DNA from: Runella zeae DSM 19591
GTDB taxonomy: Bacteria > Bacteroidota > Bacteroidia > Cytophagales > Spirosomataceae
Direction of reading: 5' to 3'
NCBI RefSeq assembly: GCF_000423565.1
Contig: NZ_KE384040.1
Location: 1 to 40,994 of the forward strand
Length of the DNA: 40,994 bases
The position numbers and the translations under genes are program-made. Shown here one piece after another: positions 1 through 9,861 of the stretch; the stretch's first letter is position 1; the number at the start of each line of letters is the position of its first letter. Below the pieces are notes generated by a model. That model saw only the letters and a list, made by a program, of their open reading frames with translations, did no database searches and was not told the origin of the DNA.

Positions 1-93
1 CCAGGTATTATCACCCTCAACGACGGAATTAAACAATTTAATAATATCTATCTAGGCTTTAAGATAGCACAGAGAGATATGTATAAACCGTAG
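1..93 (+). CDS. Possible 3' end of a plus-strand gene (partial)
   Basis: Frame 1 is open from the first base to a TAG at 91-93 and reads about 30 residues, ending NIYLGFKIAQRDMYKP. The alternating polar/hydrophobic pattern near the end would suit a beta strand, but this is too short to assign a family. The upstream part lies outside the window. A dispersed repeat begins directly after the stop codon, so the end of this gene may have been reshaped by that element. Thirty open codons can occur by chance, so confidence is low. Confidence 0.35.
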   Translation, partial: PGIITLNDGIKQFNNIYLGFKIAQRDMYKP

Positions 94-169
94 CTCCAGA
101 AAGTGGAAGGGTTGGGATGAGGTTGAAACCAAAGAATATTTTGTGGCCTGTTACTTTTTAGACAGCCTT
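94..169 (-). repeat. Half copy of a MITE-like dispersed repeat
   Basis: Read on the minus strand from 169 to 94, these 76 bases align without gaps to 21926-22001 with about 8 mismatches. The shared block starts AAGGCTGTC and ends CTTTCTGGAG. Similarity stops at 94, where the full-length copy continues into its central hairpins, so only the left half is present. It fills the gap between the stop codon at 91-93 and the convergent VCBS gene ending at 181. Confidence 0.8.
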
Positions 170-180
170 TTCTTGTAAGG

Positions 181-3100
181 TTACCGTAAAGTATAACTTG
201 CGATTTTCTGTTGATTGACTCCAAAATAAAGACTGTTGTTGATGTTTAAGATACTTCGCACTTCGCCAGTCAGATTGAAACCTGACCTAAGTTGGGGTAT
301 ATAGCTAAAGTTATTGTTGCCATTGTTGTGAAGCAATATTCCCAAATTAGCATCATATTGACCCAACCGCAAACGCGTACGAAGCTGATTTCCGCAAAGT
401 AATAAATCTTTTTTCCCGTCTTTGTCATAGTCAATGACTGCTATAGCGTGAACAGGTGACATTTGAACCTCAGTAGGTAATGGCTTAACTACAAATTTGC
501 CATTAGCGTTTTGCTCAAACAATGTAGTGGCGAGGTGATTGGCTTCTAATCGCGTGGCTCCTTCTAGCTCAGAGGCCCCAAACATATCTTTGAGCGTAGC
601 GTCGGCGTAAGTTTTATAGTCGGTATAGCGTTTACCCATGATAGGAAGTTGACCAATCATTTCATCGCGGGTGATGTACGGATAGCTCTTGCCTTGAATA
701 TAGGTACATAAAATGGGATCAATGCGCCCATTTTGGTCAAAATCCTTGAAATACAATTCGGCAGGCTGTTGAGGAGAGGCTTTAATCTGGGAGTTAAGTC
801 CCAAATTCCCTACCAACAAGTCTTGTTTGCCATCTCCATTCAAATCTTCCACAAGGAGTTTGTTCCACCATCCATTGTATTTCTTATCAAAATACTTATC
901 TGTTTTATCTTCCAATTTACCGTTGGTTTGTTCAAAAACCATGACAGGCATCCATTCGCCTACCACAATAAGTTCCGATTTTTTGTCACCATTGAGATCA
1001 AGCCAAGCGGCATCAGTGACCATTCCTACTTTTTGAAGGGTAGGAGCGAGGGACGTAATTGCATCTTTGAAATTGCCTTTGCCGTCGTTGATGAGCAAAA
1101 AGCTAGTAGGAATTTCGGGGTAACTTCCCGGCACTACGCGTCCGCCCACAAATAAGTCGGGTTTTTGGTCGCCGTTGATGTCGGCTACTCTTACGCAGCT
1201 TGTGCTAGCAAGCATAGAAGGCAGGGCCGCGGGGTTTTTGGTAAAATTGCCTTTGCCGTCATTGATATAAAGAACATCTTGCAGAAGAGGGTCGTTAGGG
1301 GCAAAATTGGCATAACCTCCATGACAGACGTATAAATCAAGAGCGCCGTCTCCGTTGGCATCAAAAAACAAAGCATCGCTTGCATCACTTTTGGCATCGG
1401 CTTCAAAGGCGGCTTGTGGTTTTTTGGTGAAACTTCCTCCCTTTTGTTGGATAAAGAGTGCCCCAGCTTGCCCATTGCCTCCTCCTACAAAAACATCTTC
1501 AAGACCGTCACCATTCACATCTCCTTTTGCCATAGGAGGGCCAGGATAAGATTGGGGATTGACCATCAGTATCTGACGCTTAAAATCGTTGAAACTGGAA
1601 GCAGGCTGAGTGTAAGCAATCTTCGAAGGTGTTTCTTGGAAAATAGGAGCTACCTTATTGGGTTTAGAAGGAGTTTCGGTAGCATCTTTTTCCTTGAGGG
1701 TGAGCCATTGATTGGTTTTGAGGTTAGTGAGGCGTTGTTGTTTGCCATTAGGCCAAACTATTTTTAGGGAGTCCACATTAGCGATTTTTCCTAGGCCAAA
1801 GTGCATAATACCCGATACGCTCGACTGATAGCCTCGCATGGGCATTTGCTCCAAGTATTGAACTTGTTCTTTTTGATAAATAGTGATTTTTGCTCCAATG
1901 CCTAGCCGGTTCATGCTACCTCCCTCAAGGCTTATTTTGAGATAATGATGCCCGAGTTTTTGTTGGGCGTCGTTTTGGTAAATGAAGGCAGGCTGATTGA
2001 TATTATTTACGACAAGGTCAAGGTCGCCGTCATTGTCCAAATCAGCGTATACAGCCCCATTGCTATTGGAGGTTTGAGCTAGTCCCCATTGAGAGCCTAC
2101 ATTTTTGAAAGAGAGGTCTTTGTTGTTTTTGAATGCATAATTGACGACGTTGGAGGCCGGCATTTGTTGGACTAAATTCAATACATCTTGGCGGCCAATA
2201 TTGGCTTGATTTTGTTGAAAATCATTCATGTATTTCAAAAAATCAAGGTTGGTATAGTCGCGCAGGTAGCCGTTGGTGATGTAGAGATCTTTCCAGCCGT
2301 CGTTGTCATAATCTGCAAAAAGTGCCGCCCAGCTCCAATCGGTATTGGAAATTCCGGCCAATTGACCAATTTCGGAGAAAAGAGGTGCGGGAGTTTGGGT
2401 AGCGCCTTGATTGAGCTGTAGCATGTTGCGCATGTACTGTTTATGAAAGCCCGAGCGCACTACCATATCAAATTTCTCATAGTTGTCGGGAGCCATGAGG
2501 AGTTTTTGGCGACGATTGTCTTCGGGGAGCATATCAAGCGTAAAAATATCAGGGGTGGCGTCGTTGTTAATATCGGCCACGTCGTTGCCCATCGAAAAAT
2601 GAGACGTATGCCCTATTGAGGCGGCTAGTTGATTGGTAAAGCCCCCTTTTTGATTATTGATATAGAGACGGTCAGGAATCGTGTAGTCGTTGCTGATATA
2701 AATATCGGGCCAGCCGTCTTGGTTAAAATCCCCGATTCCTGCTCCCAATCCGTACGAGAGTGCCGAGCTATGGATGCCCGATTGTTTGGTAACATCCGTA
2801 AATCGTTGCCCTTGGTTCTTAAAAAGTCGTGAGCCACTGATTTCATCTTCTATTTTTTCTAGCTGAGCACTGCTCGATTCGTTGAGTACGGGCAAAGATT
2901 TGATGTTGTGATTGAGCAAAAACAAATCTAAATCTCCATCGCGGTCATAATCAAAGAAATAGGCATTGGTGCTAGAGGAAGGGCTATCAAGCCCATATTC
3001 GGCTGCTTTTTCGAGAAAAGTCGGAATACCTTGGGCATTGTTGCCTTGATTGATAAAGAGTTCGTTGGTTTTTTTTTCGGGGGGCAGATTGCCCGAATGA

Positions 3101-3534
3101 CACACAAATATATCCAGACGTCCGTCGCCATTGACATCCGCCATCGTAACGCCTGTTTTCCAAGGGCCTTGGCGACCACCTGCTCCCGAAGCCTCGGTAA
3201 TGTCGTCGAAGGTCATTTTACCTTTGTTGAGGTAGAGCTTATTGGCACTAAGATTGGCCGTAAAGTAGAGGTCGTCGAGTTTGTCGCCATTGAGGTCTCC
3301 CACCGCTACTCCGCCACCATTATAAAAATATTCGTACATCAATACGTTTGTGTTGAGTCCTTCGGTGATGATGTTCTGAAAATCTACGTGTGTTTGCTCG
3401 GGAGTAAGGAGGGTAAAAAGAGCAGGTTCGTCCCTTGTATCGGCTTCTTCATTTTTTTCAGAAGAGGAATCTTGGCAGCCGATAGTGGTCAATACAAGAA
3501 AACTTAGGACGTAAAAAGAGAAAGGGAGCTTCAT
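181..3534 (-). CDS. VCBS/FG-GAP repeat lipoprotein with ASPIC/UnbV domain
   Basis: This 1117-residue protein begins with a lipoprotein signal ending at Cys20 (LTTIGC), so it should be membrane-anchored, probably surface-exposed. It carries many calcium-loop repeats of the VCBS/FG-GAP type (for example VGDLNGDKLDDLYF, MADVNGDGRLDIF, YADLDNDGDLDLV), expected to form beta-propellers in both halves. Between them, near residues 543-615, is an ASPIC/UnbV segment (RLGIGAKITIYQ, then VDSLKIVWPNGKQQ). In Cytophagales such proteins often sit beside SusC/SusD pairs. Here it follows a 235-residue unknown protein by 48 bases and lies downstream of susD on the same strand, which suggests a role at the surface with that uptake system. 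Substrate unknown; I see no catalytic motif. Confidence 0.9.
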   Translation of the reverse strand: MKLPFSFYVLSFLVLTTIGCQDSSSEKNEEADTRDEPALFTLLTPEQTHVDFQNIITEGLNTNVLMYEYFYNGGGVAVGDLNGDKLDDLYFTANLSANKLYLNKGKMTFDDITEASGAGGRQGPWKTGVTMADVNGDGRLDIFVCHSGNLPPEKKTNELFINQGNNAQGIPTFLEKAAEYGLDSPSSSTNAYFFDYDRDGDLDLFLLNHNIKSLPVLNESSSAQLEKIEDEISGSRLFKNQGQRFTDVTKQSGIHSSALSYGLGAGIGDFNQDGWPDIYISNDYTIPDRLYINNQKGGFTNQLAASIGHTSHFSMGNDVADINNDATPDIFTLDMLPEDNRRQKLLMAPDNYEKFDMVVRSGFHKQYMRNMLQLNQGATQTPAPLFSEIGQLAGISNTDWSWAALFADYDNDGWKDLYITNGYLRDYTNLDFLKYMNDFQQNQANIGRQDVLNLVQQMPASNVVNYAFKNNKDLSFKNVGSQWGLAQTSNSNGAVYADLDNDGDLDLVVNNINQPAFIYQNDAQQKLGHHYLKISLEGGSMNRLGIGAKITIYQKEQVQYLEQMPMRGYQSSVSGIMHFGLGKIANVDSLKIVWPNGKQQRLTNLKTNQWLTLKEKDATETPSKPNKVAPIFQETPSKIAYTQPASSFNDFKRQILMVNPQSYPGPPMAKGDVNGDGLEDVFVGGGNGQAGALFIQQKGGSFTKKPQAAFEADAKSDASDALFFDANGDGALDLYVCHGGYANFAPNDPLLQDVLYINDGKGNFTKNPAALPSMLASTSCVRVADINGDQKPDLFVGGRVVPGSYPEIPTSFLLINDGKGNFKDAITSLAPTLQKVGMVTDAAWLDLNGDKKSELIVVGEWMPVMVFEQTNGKLEDKTDKYFDKKYNGWWNKLLVEDLNGDGKQDLLVGNLGLNSQIKASPQQPAELYFKDFDQNGRIDPILCTYIQGKSYPYITRDEMIGQLPIMGKRYTDYKTYADATLKDMFGASELEGATRLEANHLATTLFEQNANGKFVVKPLPTEVQMSPVHAIAVIDYDKDGKKDLLLCGNQLRTRLRLGQYDANLGILLHNNGNNNFSYIPQLRSGFNLTGEVRSILNINNSLYFGVNQQKIASYTLR

Positions 3535-3582
3535 GGAAATTAAAAATCGAGTTGGGGCAATGACCAGAATGTAAAATAAGAA

Positions 3583-4290
3583 TTAAGGTAATTGATTACA
3601 AAACTGAAGTAAATTTTTGAGACTGTCTTCATCATAAACATCAATAGGGTGCTCTTTAAGGTATTTTTCGATGGTAGATTTATGCTTTGGAAATATCTTA
3701 TAAATATTTGATTTACTAACTTTATAGAAGCGATTATTAACATCAATAAAAAAATAAGTTTTTGTTTTTGAAAATACTATATCTCCTTTTGTTTCAAGTT
3801 TTTGGACGGAGCCATTGCCATGAGAAAAGACACTATAATTTCTGATAGAGCCAGCTCCTGATGATTGTTGATAAGCTCCTTGTTTTTCGAGGCTAGCGAT
3901 GCGAAATACTTGCTTAACTCCAAGTTTGGCGGTAGGGGTATCCAGCATTACCTCTACATACCCAATGTCTTTATTATAATAAAATACAATATCGTTGATT
4001 TGAATATTTTTGATAAGATACTCATTGGAAAGCGAAAGCGTATCTGAGTTGGGGGCAATAAAGTGCATTTCTCCCAATAAGAGATTATAATTAAGTTTCG
4101 CTTTACTATTGCCGCCAGTCAAGAATGATACTGTTCCTTCCTGAAAGGCTGGTAAGCGATAGCGGTCTGTGAAGGCGACTTGTTTTTCAATCTCTTTCTC
4201 TGACTTAATTTTGATCAAGTTAGGGTTTTGAGCCGCAAGGGATAGGGTCATACAAACTCCAATTCCGGTTATTAATAATTGTTTGGGCAT
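3583..4290 (-). CDS. Secreted protein of unknown function (235 aa)
   Basis: The product has an N-terminal signal peptide (hydrophobic run ITGIGVCMTLSLAAQ) and no further clear membrane segment, so it is probably exported. I do not recognise a named domain. The middle holds a FLTGGNSKAKLNYNLLLGEM stretch and a predicted beta-rich body; the C-terminal part (NNRFYKVSKSNIYKIFPKHK) is basic and probably helical. It lies between susD, from which a strong terminator separates it, and the VCBS lipoprotein 48 bases downstream, so it may be co-transcribed with the latter. No function is assigned. Confidence 0.75.
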   Translation of the reverse strand: MPKQLLITGIGVCMTLSLAAQNPNLIKIKSEKEIEKQVAFTDRYRLPAFQEGTVSFLTGGNSKAKLNYNLLLGEMHFIAPNSDTLSLSNEYLIKNIQINDIVFYYNKDIGYVEVMLDTPTAKLGVKQVFRIASLEKQGAYQQSSGAGSIRNYSVFSHGNGSVQKLETKGDIVFSKTKTYFFIDVNNRFYKVSKSNIYKIFPKHKSTIEKYLKEHPIDVYDEDSLKNLLQFCNQLP

Positions 4291-4340
4291 ATCCGTGATA
4301 TGAAGATGAAATTATTATAACTTAGAAAGGCACGTTCTTA

Positions 4341-4375
4341 AAAAATCTATGCCTGTGAGAACCACAGGCATAGAT
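4341..4375 (-). terminator. Intrinsic terminator after susD
   Basis: A 13-bp perfect inverted repeat (ATCTATGCCTGTG, 4345-4357 paired with 4363-4375) has a 5-base loop. On the minus strand it is followed by a T-run at 4344-4341. It lies about 30 bases beyond the susD stop and separates the SusCD unit from the two genes downstream. Confidence 0.85.
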
Positions 4376-4406
4376 AAGATTACTCAAAAGATGGTGAATT
4401 GTAATA

Positions 4407-6260
4407 TTAATAGCCAGGGTTTTGTACCAACTTGCTATTTCGGTTCATTTCATCGCGATGGATAGGCAAGAAATATTGCTTATCTAGCCATGCGCGGTTT
4501 TCTTTACCAGGGTCGATTTCAAATACTTTGTAAGTATAATCGTAGCTAGTTGGGTCGTATTTATAAAGCGTCACGCTCTTACCAGCTTTAAGAGTACCGG
4601 TCACGTTGATACCATTTGCTTTGCGGCCTAATGTAGTAGGTGCAATCATCCAGCGGCGCGCATCGTGGTAGCGTTGTTCTTCAAGATACATTTCGATGCG
4701 TTTTTCGTTTCTCAGACGCTGACGCAGAGCATCACCCGATTCGGTAAGAGCGGGCATTCCAGCGCGGAAACGGATTTTGTTGAGCCAAGTACGGGCTTCG
4801 GCATCTTGACCTAACTCGATGGCAGCTTCGGCATAGTTGAAGACAGCTTCGGTATAGCGGAACAAAGGCCAAGGTACTTGTTGCCAAGTATTTTGGTCTA
4901 CAATTGCAGGGTTTGGATCAATAAATTTACGTGCATAATAGCCAGTATAAGTACCGTTCCAGTCCTCTACCGATGATTTGCGAGTATCCAATCCGAAGAA
5001 AGGAACTTTTGAACCACCACTTACCACTTCATAAGTTCCGGTTTGGATTTGGTTGGCAGGGTCTTTTGAGGCTACGTCGGCAGTACGAGGTTTCCAGTTA
5101 GAGCCATCATATAAGATCGAAGCGTAGAAGCGAGGGTCACGATTGTCATAAGGCTTGGTAGCGTGATCGGCTTTATTCCAATCAAATTTGGTACCATCCA
5201 TCATTTCATAATCATCAACCATCAATTGGATAGGGGTGTTGCCAGCCCAGTTGTGGTAGCCATTAGGTCCATTAAACAACCCTTGGCGGCCACCGTTTTC
5301 TTGTTTGGCATTGATGAAGTAGCGTCCTAAGATGAGTTCTTTTTCGCCACCATTTCTTGACATCGCAATATTATGATAGTTAGTAGTTCCTTCGTCTTTA
5401 GAAGCAGGTTTGTCCAAAGCAAGTTGGTAACCTAAGCCACTTATATCCAATACCGCTTTAGCGGCATCTTTGGCTTTTTGCCAGCGTTCAGCACGACTAC
5501 CGCTTGTATATCCAAGTATTTCTGGTTTAGAAAATGCGGCCAAAACAGTTGATTTAGCTTTGGCAGTGGGTACATCATACAAATCACTAGCGGCATAAAT
5601 CAACACACGAGATTTAAGAGCTAAAGCGGAAGCTCTCGTAGCCCTACCTGCGGCCAATGACTTGCCATTGAGAAGGGTAGCGGCTTCATCGCAGTCTTTT
5701 ACGATGAAGTTTACACATTGTTCAAAAGTATTACGCTCTGATAGGTAGTCTGCTTCTCCCAATTCAAATGGACGATCCACTAGAGGTACACCACCATAGT
5801 AGCGCAATAGTTGGTGATAGTAATAAGCACGCAAAAATTTCGCTTCCCCTTTCAAACGTTCTACCAAAGTGGCATCATTGAATTGTGGTTTTTCCAATTT
5901 ACTCAGTGCTAAGTTACAGGCACGAATACGTGAGTACATGTTGGCCCAACTCAAAGTTCCGTTGATCCAACCTGGGTCAGCAGGGTTTGAACGTGACTCG
6001 GTAATAGTTGTAATACCACGACCAGGGTGAGTAAAAATGGTCTCATCGGTCAAAGAGGCGAGCATTTGTTCATCAAATCCTCCATTACCAAAACCTGCGT
6101 AAATTTCAGTAACAAACGCATCGGTCAAGGCACCATCGGTCCAAACTGTCGATTCCGACAATTGATCGAGAGGTTGGGTGTTGACAAAATCACCGTTACA
6201 ACCTGCCAAAACCAACATGGCAGAGAGAGCAGTGACTGATATGTATTTTAGTTTTTTCAT
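4407..6260 (-). CDS. RagB/SusD family nutrient-binding outer-membrane lipoprotein
   Basis: This 617-residue protein starts with a lipoprotein signal ending at Cys21 (LVLAGC) and shows the SusD layout: an N-terminal TPR-rich half (AKFLRAYYYHQLLRYYGGVP is a typical SusD stretch) and a C-terminal part with WPLFRYTEAVFNYAEA and NEKRIEMYLEEQRYHDARRW. It ends NPGY, as many family members do. SusD proteins bind substrate at the surface and cap the SusC channel. The gene follows susC by 20 bases and is certainly its partner. The ligand cannot be read from sequence; no glycoside hydrolase lies nearby to hint at it. Confidence 0.95.
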   Translation of the reverse strand: MKKLKYISVTALSAMLVLAGCNGDFVNTQPLDQLSESTVWTDGALTDAFVTEIYAGFGNGGFDEQMLASLTDETIFTHPGRGITTITESRSNPADPGWINGTLSWANMYSRIRACNLALSKLEKPQFNDATLVERLKGEAKFLRAYYYHQLLRYYGGVPLVDRPFELGEADYLSERNTFEQCVNFIVKDCDEAATLLNGKSLAAGRATRASALALKSRVLIYAASDLYDVPTAKAKSTVLAAFSKPEILGYTSGSRAERWQKAKDAAKAVLDISGLGYQLALDKPASKDEGTTNYHNIAMSRNGGEKELILGRYFINAKQENGGRQGLFNGPNGYHNWAGNTPIQLMVDDYEMMDGTKFDWNKADHATKPYDNRDPRFYASILYDGSNWKPRTADVASKDPANQIQTGTYEVVSGGSKVPFFGLDTRKSSVEDWNGTYTGYYARKFIDPNPAIVDQNTWQQVPWPLFRYTEAVFNYAEAAIELGQDAEARTWLNKIRFRAGMPALTESGDALRQRLRNEKRIEMYLEEQRYHDARRWMIAPTTLGRKANGINVTGTLKAGKSVTLYKYDPTSYDYTYKVFEIDPGKENRAWLDKQYFLPIHRDEMNRNSKLVQNPGY

Positions 6261-6280
6261 ATTTATTTCAAAAATGTTTG

Positions 6281-9200
6281 TTAGAAAGAAACTGTCAAAC
6301 CAGCATTAATGATACGCTGCTGAGGATAATATTGACCAGTTGATGAGCTTGATTCAGGGTCAAATGAATCAAAGTTGGTGATAGTGAAAAGGTTCAGGCC
6401 GTTGAGATAGATACGAGCATTTCCCATACCTACTTTGCTTGTGAGCACTGAAGGAATAGCATATCCAATCTCAAAGTTTTTGAGACGGATATAATCAGTG
6501 CTTCTAAACCAGTAGGTGTTGTTTCCTGAGAAGTATTGGTCGCTACGGTTAGCAATACGAGGGTGTACGCTGCTTGGGTTTTCTACCGTCCAGCGGTCTC
6601 TGTACATGCTGTAAAGGAAGTTACCGATGTTACCCATTTCACCGGGGCTTACGTATTGTTTAGCACCTGCTGAGCCTTGGAATAGGATATTGACATCGAA
6701 ACCTTTGTAGCTAGCAATCAAGCTCAAACCTCCTTGAAACATGGGGATGTTGTTGAAATTGGTACGAACTTGGTCGTCGGGGGTGATTTTGCCATCACCA
6801 TTGTAGTCCACATACTTCATATCACCTGGGCGGAGGGTATTTACGATCGCTTTGTAATCAATTTTATTTTCATTGATTTCTGCTTGGTCTTTAAATACAC
6901 CGTCATAAATGTAAGCTTGTACGGTGTTCATAGGCTTACCAGTCGTGCGTTGCCATTCAGGAGCCCCAGGAGCTTCGTCCCAGAAAAGGATTTTGTTTTT
7001 GGCATATCCTCCGTTTACGCTTACGTTGTATTTGAAAGCACCTGCTTGGTTGCGATAACCGATGTTGAATTCCCAACCTTTGTTAGCCACTTCTCCGATA
7101 TTTTGTGCTGGTAAAGAAAGCCCCGTTGATTGAGGTACGGAAGCGTTTTTAAACCACAAGATGTTGGTACGTTTGTTTGAGAAAACGTCAAATTCGAAGT
7201 TGATTTTTCCATTTAACAATTGACCTTCCAAACCGATATCAGCATTATTAGCGATTTCCCAAGTGATAGAGTTGTTAGGAACACGTGTTTCGTACAAAGT
7301 CTTAGTTTCAGTATTGTTAATGATATAGCTACGGAAACCATAAGTAGACAAGTACTGATAAGTAGCAAGAGTAGAAGTGTTAGGAAGATACACTTGGTCG
7401 TTACCCATTTGTCCGTAAGAGGCGCGGAGTTTCAAGTAGTTGAATACAGGCAAAGATTTTTTGATAAAATCTTCTTCAGACAGTACCCAGCCCACCATGG
7501 CACCAGGGAAGAAACCATAGCGTGTAGCTTCAGGGAACATATCTGAACCGTCGTAACGCCACAAGAATTCAGCTAGGTATTTCTCTTTGTAGTTGTAAGC
7601 AACCCGACCAAAGTAGTTCAAACGAGCGCGTTCGAAAGCACCACCACCGTTGTTTTTCTCTAAGTCACCACCTGCAAAGATTTGGTCAAGGGCAGGAGAG
7701 ATAAAATAACGACGGAAAGCGTTGAAGTTATCACCTTGGATAGTCTCTTTGTTGGTTCCAGCCAAGAATGTTAAACCATGTGCACCAAAAGTACGCTCGT
7801 AGGTAAGAATACCTCCTAGAAGGATATTGAGCTGATTTTCGTTGGTCAAAGTAAGGCGTGGCTCGGCAGGTCCGCGTTTACTAGCAATCAATTTGGGAGT
7901 TACGCCATCGGCTTCAAAGCCAGTACCACGCTCATATAGAGTCCAAGGAGTTTCCCAACGACGCATGTTGCGCGACAAAATGTCGATAGAGGCAGTTCCT
8001 GTAAATTTCAGACCTTCTACGCCAGGGATTTTGATGTCGAGTTGTCCATTGGTTTGAAGATAATTACGTTTGTCTTTGTCATAGCCCGTGGCATTGGTAG
8101 TAATTACAACGGGGTTTTCACCGTTTTCAATGTCAGGGCCAGGGCGTCCGTCAGGCCAGTAAGCAGGCTGTTGGGGTTTGCCACGCATCAACATCCTAAA
8201 AATCGCACCAGCACCTTTGGTAGGGAAGAAACGAGACTCTTGGCGGCCAGTTACCCCCATATTCAAGTTGATGTACTTGTTTACTTTGGCATCCAAGTTG
8301 ATACGGAAATCATACTGCTTATAGCCCGTGGCTGAATTGATATAGTTCCCGTCTTGGTTTTGATAGCCCAAAGAAGCTAAATACTTCACGTTTTCCGAAC
8401 CACCATTCAATTGTACATTGTGGCGAGTTTGAGGCGACCATGTTTTGAGGGTAGCGCCATACCAGTCAGTATCAGGGTGTCCCCAAGGATCTGAGCCATC
8501 ACGGTATTTTTGGAAATCTTCAGGTTGGAAAGGGGCTTTACGTTGAGCACCAGCAGCGGTAGTATATACTCCTGTTGATTTGTAAGCCGCAGTAGCAGCC
8601 GCCCATTCGTTAGCAGGTAATCCATAAATATCCAAGTCATTGAGCATCTCAGTGTATTGAGCAGCATTGGCTAGCTTGGGCAATTGGGTAGGCTGTGACC
8701 AGCCTTGGTTAAATGAGTAAGAAAGCTCAGGCTTACCAGATTTACCTCTTTTGGTGGTAATCAAAATTACCCCGTTGGCAGCACGAGCACCGTAGATAGC
8801 AGCCGATGCATCTTTCAAGACGGAGATAGTTTCGATATCGGCAGGGTTGAGGCGGTCCAAACCACCGGCACGACCAGGGATACCATCGATTACGATAAGG
8901 GCGTCGTTGTTACCAAGGGTGTTTGAACCACGGATACGGATACCCGCTCCGTCGTAGCCTGGCTCACCACTGCGGTTGGTAGCTACTACCCCAGGAAGAC
9001 GACCTGCGAGAGATTGTGAGAGGTTGACGGCAGGCGATTTTACCAAGTCACCTCCTTTTACACTTACAACCGACCCCGTTACAGTTTCTTTTTTCTGAAC
9101 ACCATAACCCACCACGACTACCTCATTAAGGGCTTTCACATCTACCATCAACGTTACGTTGATGCTATTGCGTCCATTAACAGGAACTTCTTGTGGAAGA

Positions 9201-9826
9201 TAACCGATAAATGAGAACACCAAAATAGCATTATCGTTGGTGAAGTTTAAAGTATAGTTACCGTCGTTGTCAGTTACGGTTCCAAGCGTAGTACCTTTTA
9301 CCAATACGCTTACTCCAGGAAGTCCCTGACCTTGTTCGTCAGCTACTTTACCTTTTACTTGTGCCAAGGCAGTTTGCGTACGGGTGGCAGTTCCTTCGGG
9401 AGTGAGGTTAGGATTGAGAGAAGCGGTTAAGTTTCCTACTGCTACCGTAGGAATGGCACTTTGCTTCTCAACTTTTCCCGAACGAGTCACTACATAAGAG
9501 CCGTCGCTACTTTTACGATACCCCAAACCCAATGGTTTCAATAGTGTCTCGATGTTTTTTTCGAGTCCTTCCTTATAGTTAATCTCATTTGCTGATACAA
9601 TATAAGGCTCAACCATTTGGTCAGAAAACAAAATGTCTACCTTATAGTGATGACGTAAGTCGTTTAAGACTTTTTTCAAGCTTTTGGTCCCTTTCCTTTC
9701 AGGAGCAGGGGTATGGTGCGCTAGAGGAGAGCGCTCCATGTTTTGTGCTTGACTAATGGGCTGCCCTACCATCATTGCTGCTAGGGGGACGCCAATTAGC
9801 CTCATTTTGTAGCTCATTTTTGTCAT
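6281..9826 (-). CDS. SusC/RagA TonB-linked outer-membrane transporter with STN signalling domain
   Basis: The 1181-residue product has a signal peptide (about residues 1-27), an STN (secretin/TonB N-terminal) domain at about 48-115, a carboxypeptidase-regulatory-like domain at about 155-235 (VKGKVADEQGQGLPGVSV), a plug at about 240-360 (EVVVVGYGVQKK, then VLKDASAAIYGARAANGV), and a beta-barrel ending in the outer-membrane signature LTVSF. It imports a ligand captured by SusD, using TonB energy. In this family the STN domain contacts FecR, and fecR and a sigma factor lie directly upstream, so the receptor probably reports its loaded state to the sigma factor. It follows fecR by 35 bases. Confidence 0.95.
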   Translation of the reverse strand: MTKMSYKMRLIGVPLAAMMVGQPISQAQNMERSPLAHHTPAPERKGTKSLKKVLNDLRHHYKVDILFSDQMVEPYIVSANEINYKEGLEKNIETLLKPLGLGYRKSSDGSYVVTRSGKVEKQSAIPTVAVGNLTASLNPNLTPEGTATRTQTALAQVKGKVADEQGQGLPGVSVLVKGTTLGTVTDNDGNYTLNFTNDNAILVFSFIGYLPQEVPVNGRNSINVTLMVDVKALNEVVVVGYGVQKKETVTGSVVSVKGGDLVKSPAVNLSQSLAGRLPGVVATNRSGEPGYDGAGIRIRGSNTLGNNDALIVIDGIPGRAGGLDRLNPADIETISVLKDASAAIYGARAANGVILITTKRGKSGKPELSYSFNQGWSQPTQLPKLANAAQYTEMLNDLDIYGLPANEWAAATAAYKSTGVYTTAAGAQRKAPFQPEDFQKYRDGSDPWGHPDTDWYGATLKTWSPQTRHNVQLNGGSENVKYLASLGYQNQDGNYINSATGYKQYDFRINLDAKVNKYINLNMGVTGRQESRFFPTKGAGAIFRMLMRGKPQQPAYWPDGRPGPDIENGENPVVITTNATGYDKDKRNYLQTNGQLDIKIPGVEGLKFTGTASIDILSRNMRRWETPWTLYERGTGFEADGVTPKLIASKRGPAEPRLTLTNENQLNILLGGILTYERTFGAHGLTFLAGTNKETIQGDNFNAFRRYFISPALDQIFAGGDLEKNNGGGAFERARLNYFGRVAYNYKEKYLAEFLWRYDGSDMFPEATRYGFFPGAMVGWVLSEEDFIKKSLPVFNYLKLRASYGQMGNDQVYLPNTSTLATYQYLSTYGFRSYIINNTETKTLYETRVPNNSITWEIANNADIGLEGQLLNGKINFEFDVFSNKRTNILWFKNASVPQSTGLSLPAQNIGEVANKGWEFNIGYRNQAGAFKYNVSVNGGYAKNKILFWDEAPGAPEWQRTTGKPMNTVQAYIYDGVFKDQAEINENKIDYKAIVNTLRPGDMKYVDYNGDGKITPDDQVRTNFNNIPMFQGGLSLIASYKGFDVNILFQGSAGAKQYVSPGEMGNIGNFLYSMYRDRWTVENPSSVHPRIANRSDQYFSGNNTYWFRSTDYIRLKNFEIGYAIPSVLTSKVGMGNARIYLNGLNLFTITNFDSFDPESSSSTGQYYPQQRIINAGLTVSF

Positions 9827-9861
9827 AGTAGATAAATAAATTAATTGTTAGTTAAGATTGG

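Noticed and set aside
733-1155. 140-codon plus-strand frame inside the VCBS gene
   Set aside because: Antisense shadow of a highly repetitive gene; no promoter, and the minus-strand protein is clearly real.
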